DNA from: Cepaea nemoralis
Taxonomy: Eukaryota; Mollusca; Gastropoda; Stylommatophora; Helicidae
Direction of reading: 5' to 3'
Length of the DNA: 64,000 nt
Assembly: GCA_014155875.1 (NCBI GenBank)
Contig: JACEFZ010028297.1
Span: forward strand, 247,001-311,000
The position numbers and the translations under genes are program-made. Below the pieces are notes generated by a model. The model ran no database searches. It saw only the letters and a program-made list of their open reading frames with translations, and had not been told where the DNA came from. Below are positions 22,491 through 35,275 of this stretch, in pieces. How positions within the stretch are numbered: position 1 is the first letter of the stretch; each line of letters begins with the position of its first letter.

Positions 22491-22675
22491 GGAATTGAAG
22501 GGTTAAAATGGCATGACAGCATCACCGACGTCGAACTCTTGAAGAGAACACGACACATTCCTGTGAGCCACACGGAGTGGCAAAGAGGTCGGCACTGGTT
22601 AATGACACACATTGATAAAACTGCTAAGAGCATAACTAGTTAGTACTTCTTCTGGAATCCATAAGATATAAAAGA

Positions 22676-22795
22676 TGTTGACTGTCTACGTCCAATTTGT
22701 CTAATCAGTTTAATCAGGTTTTAACTTACCTCTTCTATGACTTAATCATTAGTTTTATGTCTGTCCATGGTATTCTTTGCATTTTAGAAGAGAAT
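22676..22795 (-). pseudogene. RTE-a LINE fragment
   Basis: Matches 23960-24085: gactgtctacgtccaatttg, taatcagttt, and gtctgtccatggtattcttt. Less than 120 bp. Confidence 0.6.
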
Positions 22796-23224
22796 TAGAA
22801 ACGGCTGAATAATGGGGGAAGACAATGAAGAAATTTCTTGAGATATGGATATCCGGTTGACTTGAGAAGGTTGACGGCCTATGCTTCATTAGGAGGAAAA
22901 AAGGGGAAGCGGTAGGAGAGAAAGAGAAAGAATAAAAGGCAGTATAAGAAAAATGAAGTAAGAGAGACAAATACAAAAAATAGACAGACATATAAATAAT
23001 TGTATGCAAGGGTAAAAATGCTATTGACAGTTAGGCAGCTTGACATAACGTTTGTGATTTCATCCAATGAAAACAATGCCATCGATTTTCATCAGATCAA
23101 TACGGCTAGATTATCACAATACTCCTGCTCTCTCAATAATAGTTTGGCTGCCTTTCCGGGCCTGGAATCTTATGCAAAAGACCCCAAGGCGTCCTCCTTG
23201 ATTATCGTATCAATATTTGTTAGT
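22796..23224. other. No recognisable feature
   Basis: GA-rich patch at 22890-22990; otherwise nothing recognised. Confidence 0.4.
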
Positions 23225-23225
23225 G

Positions 23226-23380
23226 AGAGCACAGTGGGCACAATGGCTGGAGCACGCGCTTTCAAGCCTGTTGGTGTTGGATTCGAATTTCCAGTAAGGC
23301 GGAGATTTCTTTTAAGTGGCCAACTGGCTCCAGAGTGGGTCGACCCAGACTCATAAAATTGGTACCAGAAATTGCTCTGG
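23226..23380 (+). repeat. Candidate tRNA-like SINE
   Basis: gtgggcacaatggctggagc could be an A-box region and ggattcgaatttcc resembles a B box at suitable spacing. Only one copy was seen, so the family assignment is weak. Confidence 0.35.
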
Positions 23381-23384
23381 GAAA

Positions 23385-23655
23385 GCATGAATGATATTGA
23401 GGTCATTCTTAAATGGCCGGTGCGCTGATGCCGAGGTTGATGGTTCACTCCCTACCCCGGTCAGTTGGACTAAAATGTGGACTTCTCGTCCCTGACGTGG
23501 GGACGTAAATTACAAGTACTTCTGAAGTCGGAGTGAGTTTGCCTGATGGCGAGGGACACTGGTAAAAGGGAAAGCTATTCAACACGCAAAAATCAGTCCA
23601 GTGTACTAGAAGTAATAGCAGGGGTATGGACTTGGCTTGAGTTCAAAGCGAGCCC
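23385..23655 (+). repeat. SINE-B copy
   Basis: ggtgcgctgatgccgaggtt, cggtcagttggactaaaatg, acttctcgtccctgacgtgg, gatggcgagggacactggta and ggacttggcttgagttcaaa in canonical order. Confidence 0.85.
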
Positions 23656-23744
23656 CCCCACCCCCACCCCACCCAAAAAAAGTCACATAGTGAGTGTTGA
23701 TTGGTCGAAAAATTAGGTTGCATCCCTGAATCATGGGCATTGCT

Positions 23745-24290
23745 TTCATCATTATGTGCTATGTCGGTGAGCGTGGGCGGTCATGTTTCGTCATCTCACA
23801 CGATCACCAGAGTCGTGGATCAGCTCTATGTTCTTGTCCGATCATGTCATGTGGTCAAGCCATCCAGATATTTACTTCTCTGCCTTCCCTTTATTATTTT
23901 CCCCTCAAGTTTGCCAGTTATCACCAAGTTCTCTAGTTTATTTCTTCTCATAGCGTGCTTACAAAAATGTGACTGTCTAAGTCTAATTTCATTAATCAGT
24001 TTTCTCTTTTTATTTGCCTCTTGTAGGACTTGCTTGCTCAATGGTTTTTCTGTCTGTCCATGGTATTCTTTGCATGTTTCTCTGAAACCACATTTCCACT
24101 GATGTTTTATTTTATATTTATTTCAGCTTGTCTGCTCATCGTCCACGTTTCACACCCATACGAAATTACAGGTTCTATGTAGCACTTCAATACTCTTTTT
24201 CCGGTTGCAATTGACATCTTTTAAGTAGTATGTTTTCCATTTTGCATTAGGGGAATGTAATAAAGAAACTGATGACCACGGCATGAGGTT
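23745..24290 (-). pseudogene. RTE-a LINE, C-terminal fragment
   Basis: Reading leftward from 24290: a worn stretch with NAKWKTYYLKDVNCNRKKS and LHRTCNFVW, then KHAMRRNKLENLVITGKLE and RQRSKYLDGLTT. This is the same order as in the copies at 7625 and 40742, and more complete upstream. Several stops and frame changes. Confidence 0.75.
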
Positions 24291-24490
24291 GTTCCCCCGT
24301 AAAATGCTAAGAATTACGTAGACACCTTTGGAGACCAATATCAAAGTCGGGCACGGGGCCAGCTCACAAAAGACAGATGATTATCCACATCCGCTCAAGA
24401 CAATCAATACTTTCTGGCCACGTTAATAGACGCAAGAGTCTGGAGTAGGTTGTGGCTGCCAGGGAGATTCTGGGTGTTAGAGAGAGAGGG

Positions 24491-24493
<3 letters not shown>

Positions 24494-24553
<60 letters not shown>

Positions 24554-24570
24554 GGAGAGAGAGAGAGGGG
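24494..24570. repeat. (GA)n microsatellite
   Basis: GA dinucleotides with GG interruptions. Confidence 0.95.
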
Positions 24571-24732
24571 GAGGGGGATGAAGATGATGGGTGGGTAGAC
24601 ACACTCGCACGGAAGACGATCAGCGGTAGAAATTATCAAGAACTTAGTAATGGGTGTTTCAAGGGGAAAAATGATCGCCTGCCTGGCTCAGCAAGGCACA
24701 AAATGCTTATAATGATCATACACCCTATAAAC

Positions 24733-25196
24733 CAGTGGTTCTCAACCTTTTTTGGTCCGTTCCCCCCTTCACCATATTTTTAGGACGTCATTCCCCCCCC
24801 CCCCCCCCCCACCATATTTTTAGGACATCATTCCCCCTCCCCCTTTTACCATATTTTTAGAACGTCATTTCCCCCCCCCCCCCCCCCCCTTTTGTATTTG
24901 CTCCCTAAAAATGTCCCCCTGCCCCTACACAGTATACGTAATAATTGAAGCTAAATTTAATAGCACATACTAAAACAAGTCTAGACATATACATAAAATG
25001 TGATTTGCGGATCTACTTACGTTATAAAATGAATTTCAGAAGGGTGATGCGTACAGAAGCGTAAAGTATGAAAGGAAAAACAAGATCAAGTAATCGGTTC
25101 TTGTATTAACGCGATCTTGAAATAATCTTCATTCCCCCCCTGGAAACCCCAAATTTCCCCCCTGGGGGGGAATTCCCCACCGGTTGAGAACCACTG
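24733..25196 (+). mobile_element. Non-autonomous hAT-type transposon
   Basis: 464-bp element with perfect 15-bp terminal inverted repeats CAGTGGTTCTCAACC (24733-24747) and GGTTGAGAACCACTG (25182-25196). It is flanked by a perfect 8-bp target duplication CTATAAAC (24725-24732 and 25197-25204). The TIR sequence and 8-bp duplication are diagnostic of hAT elements. The interior has no transposase; it contains three tandem accatatttttag units separated by C-rich tracts. It relies on a transposase encoded elsewhere. Confidence 0.93.
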
Positions 25197-25220
25197 CTAT
25201 AAACAGTCAGGCATACATTT

Positions 25221-25425
<205 letters not shown>

Positions 25426-25426
25426 G

Positions 25427-25784
25427 AATCGCATGAATGAGAAATTATCACCATGAGATCCACCAGAGATAATTTGCTATACCCTCTTGATCCTAGTAGA
25501 ATATCTTCTAGCAAACAGATCGTTTACATTAGCACTACCATTAATATCATTAACATCTGTTGACAGAGCCCGAGTCCACACTTATCTGATACTAACGTCA
25601 TCATCCAAATCCAATTTGTGGGAGGGGGGGGGGGGAGACACACACTTTCAACATTGTTTACCCTGCTTTTCAGGCTTGGTTGTAATCAACGTGGTTCATA
25701 GTTTTAATCTTTCCCTGGTACCGTGTGTTTTAGATGATTTCCACAGATGCATTACGAAATCATCGGTCGGTCATGGGTCATTTT
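25427..25784. other. No recognisable feature
   Basis: Includes a poly-G run at 25624-25636. Confidence 0.4.
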
Positions 25785-25930
25785 TCTATTACCCCTATCC
25801 CGTTTAAACTCACAAGAGAAGTTATAATTAGTGCCCATCTCAGCCTCAGATTAATAATCCTGTGACCAAATCGGCCACAGTTAGGAAATACATTTGAAAG
25901 AGATTGCAGTCCAAAGGAGATAATATCAAT
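25785..25930 (+). repeat. Dispersed repeat F, internally deleted copy
   Basis: attacccctatcccgtttaa with aagttataattagtgcccat matches the left end seen at 51440; ctgtgaccaaatcggcc and gattgcagtccaaaggagat match the right end at 51757-51805. The centre is missing. Confidence 0.6.
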
Positions 25931-26059
25931 AACAATATAACAATCGCCATCACAAAATAATACACATATTTACGAGTTTCGTTTTCTGGAGTACAATCCA
26001 GCTGAGAGAGTGTGGTCGACGAATTGCGCAACTCTTCCTCACTTTAATCCAGTTTATCG

Positions 26060-26700
26060 CGCAAGTCATTCTTCGTAAAATTTCAAGGCTAGGAAATTAA
26101 ATCACTTCCACACCGTCTGCCTTATGAAGACATTGAAGATTAAATGACAAGCCAAGATCCCAGACACCGAAGTCCTAGAAAGAGCGTCCACGCTCAGTAT
26201 CCACACTCCACTAATCCAGAATCAGATTCGTTGGGCGGGTCACTTGACTCGCATGCCAGATCGTAGGCTCCTTAAACGAAATTTTAACCGTGAAGTGAGG
26301 TGAGGTAAACGCTCACAAAGTGGCCAGAGGAAACACTTTAAAGATGCTCAGAAGATTTCATTAAAGGCTTTTGGAATTCATCACGACACCTGGGAGACTG
26401 CTGCCAAAGGCCGAAATCAATGGCGTACATAATAACGCAAGGGTGTAGTCACTTGTGAAGCAAACAGGACTGCAAGAACTGTGGAAAAAAAGGACTGGAT
26501 AAAAACACCACAGCGGGAGATCCTCCACCTGGAACATTAAGCATGCATTGCCCACGTTGTCAAAGAACATTTCGAGCCAAAATAGGCCTTACCAGCCATC
26601 TTAGAACTCACGGCTCCAAACTTTCAACCCCACTGGATGAAATGAATGGTCATCATCATTCAAGATGGACAAACACCACAACAATCCATAACGCAAAGGG
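26060..26700 (+). pseudogene. RTE-d LINE, C-terminus with C2H2 finger
   Basis: Plus-strand relative of 4228-5104: RKLNHFHTVC-like residues, TLKIK, IPDTEVLERASTLSIHTPL, NQIRWAGHLTRMPDRRLLK, ETAAKGRNQW, and finally CPRCQRTFRAKIGLTSHLR with LSTPLDEMNGHHH. Here LKIK runs directly into IPDTEV without the SINE, which shows the ancestral state of the interrupted copy. Frameshifts near 26290 and 26480. Confidence 0.85.
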
Positions 26701-26882
26701 TATTAATAGCTCATTCAAATTTAACTAACTTTTCGGAACGCTACGACCATTATCGTGCTGCACGACCCCTGCCTATTCTTTCAGAGACTATGCCTTCCAT
26801 TGCGGTTCTTTCTAAAACCCCTACTGGCGTTTTATGCGGCCAAGGTATTTCAGCACCCGAGACTCGGATTTCTTGGTTGTTT

Positions 26883-27275
26883 AGTTAGTTAGTTTAGTTT
26901 AGTCGATGGATCAACATCACGGCACACGGGTGCAACCCATAAGTGCTCCGTTCTCCTCCTAACTCAAACCTGAGTCCGGAGAAACTCAGCTCAGTACACG
27001 AACTCCGTAGCACCGGTGAGGATCCTGAAATACTTTGGGTAGATTTTTAACTCAAATTTTGCCCGGGCAGCACCGTTAGGCTACTCTTTTTCGATTTCTA
27101 ACTGCCAAGGGATTTTTTACGTGCGCAACAATACACACGGGCGTCTGATCTCACTACCCAGAGACCAGGGGGAAATTTTATTACTAGAAGTCCGAGAAAA
27201 AAATCCCGGTCATCACCGGGGCATGAACCCGGGACCTCCAGCACTCGAGACACCATACCTCGAGACCACAATGTA
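26883..27275 (-). repeat. SINE-C copy (full length)
   Basis: On the minus strand, the tRNA-like head is gaggtatggtgtctcgagtg with B box GGTTCATGCCC. It is followed by aaatttccccctggtctctg, gtattgttgcgcacgtaaaa, aatcccttggcagttagaaa, gtgctacggagttcgtgtac and tgatgttgatccatcgacta, ending in (AACTA)n. About 390 bp. Confidence 0.85.
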
Positions 27276-27329
27276 AACACATTCTATCCAGCCTTGGGAC
27301 CTATTTTCTGCATTGTGGGGTTTTCAGAC

Positions 27330-27575
27330 ATATCTTCTACGATTCAACTCCCTACGCAGATTAGTTAGACTAAATTGTTGATTTCTTGTCCCTGACTTGG
27401 GAATGTAAATTACAAGTACCTCTGAAGTCGGAGTGGGTTCGCCTGATGGCCGGGGGAAGCTGGTAATAGGGAAAGCTAATCCACACGCAAAAATCAGTCT
27501 AGTTAGTCCAGTGCACTATCAGTAGTAACATCTGTATGGACTACGCTTGAGGTCAAAACGAGCGAACGAAAAAAC
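27330..27575 (+). repeat. SINE-B copy
   Basis: Starts within the head at attcaactccctacgcagat, then ttgatttcttgtccctgact, ctctgaagtcggagtgggtt and tatggactacgcttgaggtc. Confidence 0.8.
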
Positions 27576-27984
27576 AACTACTATTTTTCAGCTATAACCC
27601 AGAAGGGCTGACTGAACTGGAAATTATCCTAAAAGTCTTAAAGGGAAAACAAGATTATGTGACCCATAAATGCTTCTCCCATTGTGGGTTCAAAATGCCA
27701 TGTCAAGTAATTCTACCCGAGATCTGGTGTCTTTTTCAGAACAAGACATTTTACCATTAATCTAGATATTGTGACTGCCCATACAGGTATTCTTGGCAAA
27801 TTCAGTGATATTTTCCTCTCGACTTCCATGAGGAAATGAAAACTTAACCACTAAAAAAAATATGTTTGTTTGATGTTGCTTCAGATCTTTTCAATGCCAG
27901 ATTTCTTCTTATATGACTGGTGGAATTTCGCATTTCATGTTGTTTAAGATCTTAAGAGTTTAAACTCACAGTCTTCCATATGAT
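27576..27984. other. No recognisable feature
   Basis: AT-rich sequence without a recognised element. Confidence 0.4.
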
Positions 27985-28080
27985 TCACAACCAACCAACA
28001 AACCAAATATCCAATCAAGAAACCAACCAACCAATCAAGCAACCAACCAACCAATCAAGCAACCATCAAACCAACTAACG

Positions 28081-28124
<44 letters not shown>

Positions 28125-28249
28125 GACTGACTGACTGACTGACTGACTGACTGACTGACTGACTGACTAACTAACTAACTACTTTAACTAACTAACTAAC
28201 TAACTAATAACTAACTAACTAACTAATAACTAACTAACTAACTAACTAA

Positions 28250-28283
<34 letters not shown>

Positions 28284-28521
28284 CCAACCAACCAACCAGC
28301 CAGCCAACCAAACAACCAACTAAGTAACTAACCAACCAATCAACCAACCAGCCAGCCAGCCAGCCAATAAACCAGCCAGCCAGCCAACCAACCAACCAAC
28401 TAAGTAACTAACCAACCAATCAACCAACCAACCAACCAACCAACCAACTAACCAGCCAACCAACTAACCAACTAACTAACCAACCAACCAACTAACCAAC
28501 CAATTAATCAACCAAACAACC

Positions 28522-28557
<36 letters not shown>

Positions 28558-28775
28558 GACTGACTGACTGACTAACTGACTGACTGTCTAACTAACTAAC
28601 TAATTAACTAACTAACTAACTAATTAACTAACTAACTAACAAATAACTAACTAACTAATAACTAACTAACTAATTAACTAACTAACTAACTAACTTACTA
28701 ATAACTAACTAACTAACTAACTAACTTACTAATAACTAACTAACTAACTAACTACCTAACTAACTAACTAACTAA

Positions 28776-28810
<35 letters not shown>

Positions 28811-28841
28811 TAACTAACTAACTAACTAACTAACTTACTAA

Positions 28842-28911
<70 letters not shown>

Positions 28912-29195
28912 TAACTAACTAACTAACTAACTAACTAATAACTAACTAACTAACTAACTTACTAATAACTAACTAACTAACTAACTAACTAACAAACTAA
29001 CTAACTAACTAACTAACTAACTTACTAATAACTAACTAACTAACTAACTACCTAACTAACTAACTAACTAACTAATAACTAACTAACTAACTAACTAACT
29101 AATAACTAACTAACTAACTAACTAATAACTAACTAACTAACTAACTAACTAAGTAACTAACTTACTAACTAATAACTAACTAACTAAATAACTAG
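27985..29195. repeat. Long (AACT)n/(ACTG)n/(CCAA)n satellite-like block
   Basis: About 1.2 kb of tetranucleotides: AACC types at the edges and in the 28.28-28.5 kb part, ACTG runs at 28120-28165 and 28555-28585, and mainly AACT elsewhere. Single-base slips such as taataactaact recur every 24-60 bp, giving a loose higher-order pattern. Confidence 0.95.
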
Positions 29196-29580
29196 ACAGC
29201 CAAGCATGCAAACCATCAACTCCCTAACCAACCAACTAAGCATGCAATCCACCAACTAACAAACCAACCAAGCATGCAACCAACCAACCAAGCAAGCATG
29301 AAACCAACCAACCAATAAAGTTGCAACCAATCAAGCTTGCAACCAACCAACCAACTACCAACCAATCTTGCAATCAACCAAGCTTGCAACCAACCAAGTA
29401 AACATGCAACCAGCCAACCAACCAACTAGGCTTACAATCAAGCAAGCAAGCAAGCAACCAACCAACCAACCAACAAAGCATGCAACCAACCAACCACGCA
29501 TGCAACCAACCAACCAACCAAGCATGCAACCAAACAACCAACCAACAAACCAAGCATGCAACCAACCAACCAACCGACGA
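29196..29580. repeat. (ACCA)n minisatellite with AAGCATGCA inserts
   Basis: Units of the type aaccaaccaaccaagcatgc vary in length by multiples of four. Frames are open on both strands and are spurious. Confidence 0.9.
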
Positions 29581-29584
29581 CACT

Positions 29585-29990
29585 CTTCCATTACTGAGAG
29601 GTAATCACCAAACGTACACAACCAAGGTGCGGCGGGACACATCATTAACATGTATATTAGAAGCTTCAGAGATGCGGTTGTACAGAAGAATGCTATCAAG
29701 TCCTCGGATAGACATTATACGACATCTTATCATTTTGAAAGATACTAAGACACAAAGACAACTTATCGCAAACATCAGAAAAGGGCAATCATAATTTGTT
29801 GTGTACGTGAAAAAATTATGAGACAAAAACTGGAACATATTATGACAAGTGGCAAGATTTGCGAAAAGAGAGATAGAGGAAAACAGCAAGAAAAAATACT
29901 TGACCGCCATGTGTCATGGCAGGAACTGATACACCCACAGGAGCTGTTGATCGCCTTTGGATAGGCCCATTTGGGGCTAACACCAAACCG
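29585..29990 (+). pseudogene. RTE-a-like LINE, diverged C-terminus
   Basis: Frame LEASEMRLYRRMLSSPRID matches the AEMRFYRRMLxI motif, then LIANIRKG, the QKLEHIMTSGKIC region and RHVSWQELIHPQELL. Frames change at least twice. Its 5' edge directly adjoins the ACCA minisatellite. Confidence 0.7.
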
Positions 29991-30047
29991 CAGACCAATG
30001 TTACATAATAACGGAATCTTTTGTTTCTTTATTTTTAACTCACTGAT

Positions 30048-30470
30048 TTAGGGGCTGAGTGGTCTCGAGGTATGGTGTCCGCCTTGAGTGCTGGAGGTCC
30101 CGGGTTCAAGCCCCTGTAAGGACTGTGACGTTTTTCATGTGGACTTCTAGTAACAAAGTTTCCCCTGGTCTCTGGGTGGTGAGATCGAACGCCCGTGTGT
30201 ATTGTTGCGCACGTTAAAAATCCCTTGGCAGTTGGAAATAGAAAAAGAGTAGCCTACCAGCGCTCCCCGAGGCAAAATTTCGAGTTAAAAATCTTCTCAA
30301 AGTATCTCAGGATCCTCGCCGGTGCTACGGAGTTCGTGCACTGAGCTGAGGTTCTCCGGACTCAGGTTTGAGTTAGGAGTAGAATGGAGCACTTATGGGT
30401 TACACATGTGTGCCGTGATGTTGATCCATTGACTAAACTGAACTAAACTAAACTAACTCACTGATATAAA
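30048..30470 (+). repeat. SINE-C copy (full length, forward)
   Basis: Head ggggctgagtggtctcgagg with B box GGGTTCAAGCCCC, then cccctggtctctgggtggtg, gtgtgtattgttgcgcacgt, gtgctacggagttcgtgcac, gccgtgatgttgatccattg and tail actaaactgaactaaactaa. Best copy for defining the family. Confidence 0.88.
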
Positions 30471-30514
30471 CTGAGGTTGTGACCTAACGGCTTTCCTGGA
30501 AGAAATAATATCGG

Positions 30515-31300
30515 TTCTGTTAAAAAGTGTATGTAGATGATACAGTATTGATTGCAGACAATAAGCATGATCTGCAACATGTTGTGGGTGCAGTTACTGT
30601 ACACAGTGAGTAACTAGGCTTAGAACACATAAATTATTATCGTCACCAAGAAGAAAGACATGCAGCTCCGCAACATCCACGTAATTCTAACCTTCTTAAA
30701 CATGTGAATAGGTATAACTATCTTGGGGCAGTCATAGCATCTGATTCAAGATGCCTTGTAGAGATTAAAACATGAAGCCAAGGCAAAGAAAGCCTTTTGC
30801 CAGTTAGAAAACTCACCAATTGAAAACTGTCCATTACAGTGAGAAGAAGAGTGTCTTTGTGTTATACAGAAACTAAACTTAAAACACCTAACCCTAACTT
30901 ATACTGTTTAATGCATGTGGTACATGGACAATAAGTAGGCACGCTGAGAAATAGTTAATGGCAGTGGAAATGTGGTTTCTAAGGTAAATGCAAAGAATTC
31001 CATGGACGGAGAGAACAACGAATGAGACAGGCCTTCGAGAAACAAATTAAACCAGTACATTGATTAGTTAAATTAGACGTTTGCAGATAAGAGGGTTTGT
31101 GTACATCACGAGAAGGGATACACTTAGTGTCAACATTGATGGGAAAGAGCAAAGGAAAGGCAAACAGATAAATACCAGAATGCTTAGTCACATTACGTAA
31201 CCGGGATAAGAATACATACCTTACTCAAGTTTCTGGTGATCATGTGAAATGGCGAGCCATGGTTGCGCAAGCTTACCGGCATGACACTTAATAATAGTGA
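30515..31300 (+). pseudogene. RTE-like LINE, RT palm to C-terminus, heavily decayed
   Basis: YVDDTVLIADNKHDLQHVV holds the catalytic DD motif; NRYNYLGAVIASDSR is the conserved YLG motif; AKAKKAFCQLE follows; near 30960-31020 come MEMWFLR-type residues and RIPWTERTTNE; the end reads VSGDHVKWRAMVAQAYRHDT. The order matches an RT motif C to C-terminus fragment. Many stops and frameshifts, and a different subfamily from the others here. Confidence 0.75.
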
Positions 31301-31343
31301 CAACGATGATTATCAAATAACAAACCGCTGTTTTCATTGGTTA

Positions 31344-31585
31344 AGTTAGTTGTATACCCTTTACAGGACGTCGCAGTCAAAGCCAGCAGTTTTCGCTGGT
31401 GTGATCTCTTGGCAAGTTTACGTTAAGTAGTTTGCCATTGCTTTCTAAACGATCGGCACCCATACCATTTCGTGAAAAACTAACGCAAGGCGGTCTTCTG
31501 CCAAATCGCCCGCAGCTATGTTTTGAACGCGGGTATGCAGGTTTACGAATTGCGTCCGAAACACCTTGGCCACGGAGCCGACGTT
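31344..31585 (-). repeat. SINE-A copy (full length)
   Basis: Minus strand: ggctccgtggccaaggtgtt, B-box region cgcgttcaaaac, gggcgatttggcagaagacc, agaaagcaatggcaaactac, ttgactgcgacgtcctgtaa. Confidence 0.88.
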
Positions 31586-31589
31586 TTCA

Positions 31590-32094
31590 TTGGTAGTCCG
31601 TTTCATTATTCATTGTATTTTATGTTCAAATTTCCTACGATTCATTTTCTTCCCTTATGCATTACTCCTCAAAATTCAGTCCCCGACGTCTGTAAAATCC
31701 AGTTTTCCCAGACCATTTGTAAAATAAATGTCCGGTTTCCATTCTGCCCTTGTCTGTCTCTTAGGCGAGACTGGAAAGTAAGATCTATCATTTAATGTTG
31801 TATAGGGCAGACATTGCCCTCTGGTCCTTGTGTGCACTGTGAATAGTGTGAGTTTTCCTCCGTGGTACAAATTTACATAAAACAACTTAGTATAACTATT
31901 GATCGCTGGCAGTGAATAGCTTTGTAATGTCATCCTCATGGAGCCATCTTTGCAAGTATATATTTTAGAATGTTGCATATACCCTGCTCTGTGGCGACGG
32001 GTTCGCGGTTCTCAATTCGTTCGTGCCTATTCAATATCATTAATAGCTATGCCCCGTCTCCTATCTAGGTGTTTGATGTGTTGTTCTTGAGTGT
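31590..32094. other. No recognisable feature
   Basis: A 100-codon minus frame (31676-31978) resembles nothing known to me. Confidence 0.4.
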
Positions 32095-32970
<876 letters not shown>

Positions 32971-32974
32971 TGTT

Positions 32975-33215
32975 TACGTGGGTTGTTATTAACAGGTGCT
33001 GTGCCAAACAAAAATAGGTTTGGACCAAACAATAATGAATGGTGGAAAAGGGAAGTAGGGGTGTGTCACTGTTATGACTTAACTGTTGTTAACATGGTAG
33101 CAGACATGTGGTATTATAATGCAATGTCAACATTTCGGCGATATATAAGCTCATGGCAGATGTGGGAAGTCCCTTAAGACGATTAATCATCTCACGGAAT
33201 TTAATAAGTTAATAC
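32975..33215 (-). repeat. Dispersed repeat F, copy
   Basis: On the minus strand: atgattaatcgtcttaaggg, acttcccacatctgccatga, gcttatatatcgccgaaatg, cataacagtgacacacccct and tttggtccaaacctattttt. Matches 37195-37450 and 51525-51735 in order. Confidence 0.7.
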
Positions 33216-33312
33216 AGTGGCAGGACCCTTAGACTTCAAATGGCAAGGACATTAGCATAATCGGACTGGGTAGGTGGTTTGATCCTGCGGAAGGATACGG
33301 CATTTCTTTGGA

Positions 33313-33600
33313 CTCCTAGAGGATACGATAAAGATATGAATATACTGTCTTGGTGTAGTCACAATATGAGCATGAATACGATAAAGAGAGTATGAATATA
33401 CTGTCTTGGTGTAGTCACAATATGAGCATGAATACGATAAAGAGAGTATGAATATACTGTCTCGGTTTAGTCACAATATGAACATGGATACGATAAAGAG
33501 TGTATGAATATACTGTCTCGGTTTAGTCACAATATGAACATGGATACGAGAAAGAGCGTATGGATATACTGTCTGGGTTTAGTCACAATATGGGCATGGA
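33313..33600. repeat. 57-bp minisatellite, about five copies
   Basis: Unit contains gatacgataaagagagtatg, aatatactgtctcggtttag and tcacaatatgaacatg. Copies differ at a few sites, and the later two are more diverged. Confidence 0.92.
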
Positions 33601-33824
33601 AGTGTACTGCAGAACATGCTTGAGCTCCAAGTCCAGGGTAAAGGAAAAAGGGTGACGTCGATGAGACAAGCACATCACACAGGCCTGTAAGAACATTGAG
33701 GTTCAGATTGGCACATAGCCAAGAGAGTTCATCATAACAGAGAACGAGGCACTACAATGATGGGACAAACTGACCTGGTGTTGAAGAGGATGGTCAAACT
33801 GCTTGTGAGTGTTGTGTGGATTGT

Positions 33825-34975
33825 CAACAGTTTGGAAGATGGTATTGATTATAGACAAACTGAACACTATCAATGAAATAGTGTTGATTATAGACACATT
33901 GAACACTGTCAATGAAATAGTGTTGATTATAGACAAATTGAACACTGTCAATGAAATAGTATTGATTATAGACAAATTGAACACTGTCAATGAAATAGTG
34001 TTGATTATAGACAAATTGAACACTGTCAATGAAATAGTATTGATTATAGACAAATTGAACACTGTCAATGAAATAGTGTTGATTATAGACAAATTGAACA
34101 CTGTTAATGAAATAGTGTTGATTAAAGACAAATTAAACACTGTCAATGAAATAGTATTGATTATAGACAAACTGAACACTATCAATGAAATAGTGTTGAT
34201 TATAGACAAATTGAACACTGTCAATGAAATAGTGTTGATTATAGACAAATTGAACACTGTCAATGAAATAGTATTGATTATAGACAAATTGAACACTGTC
34301 AATGAAATAGTATTGATTAAAGACAAATTAAACACTGTTAATGAAATAGTGTTGATTATAGACAAATTGAACACTATCAATGAAATAGTGTTGATTATAG
34401 ACAAATTGTACACTGTCAATGAAATAGTGTTGATTATAGACAAATTGAACACTGTCAATGAAATAGTATTGATTATAGACAAATTGAACACTGTCAATGA
34501 AATAGTATTGATTATAGACAAATTGAACACTATCAATGAAATAGTGTTGATTATAGACACATTGAACACTGTCAATTAAATAGTGTTGATTATAGACAAA
34601 TTGTACACTGTCAATGAAATAGTGTTGATTATAGACAAATTGAACACTGTCAATTAAATAGTGTTGATTATAGACAAATTGAACACTGTCAATGAAATAG
34701 TGTTGATTATAGACAAATTGAACACTGTCAATGAAATAGTGTTGATTATAGACACATTGAACACTGTCAATGAAATACTATTGATTATAGACAAATTGAA
34801 CACTGTCAATGAAATAGTGTTGATTATAGACAAATTGAACACTGTCAATGAAATAGTGTTGATTATAGACAAATTGAACACTGTCAATAAGATATTGTTG
34901 ATTATAATCGGACTGAACACTGCCAGGAAGATTATGTTGATTATACATAGACAGAAGACTAAGGGATCAATGAAT
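33825..34975. repeat. 39-bp minisatellite, about 29 copies
   Basis: Unit ttgattatagacaaattgaa plus cactgtcaatgaaatagtg. The period is 13 codons, so frames stay open on both strands (LIIDKLNTVNEIV on plus, TVFNLSIINTISL on minus). Variants at fixed sites are shared in runs. The last three units are eroded. I see no promoter, unique flanking exon or domain to support a gene. Confidence 0.93.
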
Positions 34976-35275
34976 AAATGCGCATGGTGGGGGAGGGGGT
35001 CTGCAACTGTGTATTATTTCGTAAAGATCCAAACTGTTGACACCGTGAATCATGCCATGTTTGCGCACAATAGAGGCATACCTCGTACACATAAGTCGAT
35101 CATTCCCCAGTCTTAGAGAAGATATTGTGACTGGAGGAGACTAGCGAAAGCAGTCCCTATAGATAACTGAAGAAAAGATACAAACATCGTTTTTTCTATT
35201 ATAAATGAGTAAGTAGACAGGCACCAAAGTACATCGTGCCGCTTGGGAAGATCAACGATAGAAGAGGCGAGGCAG

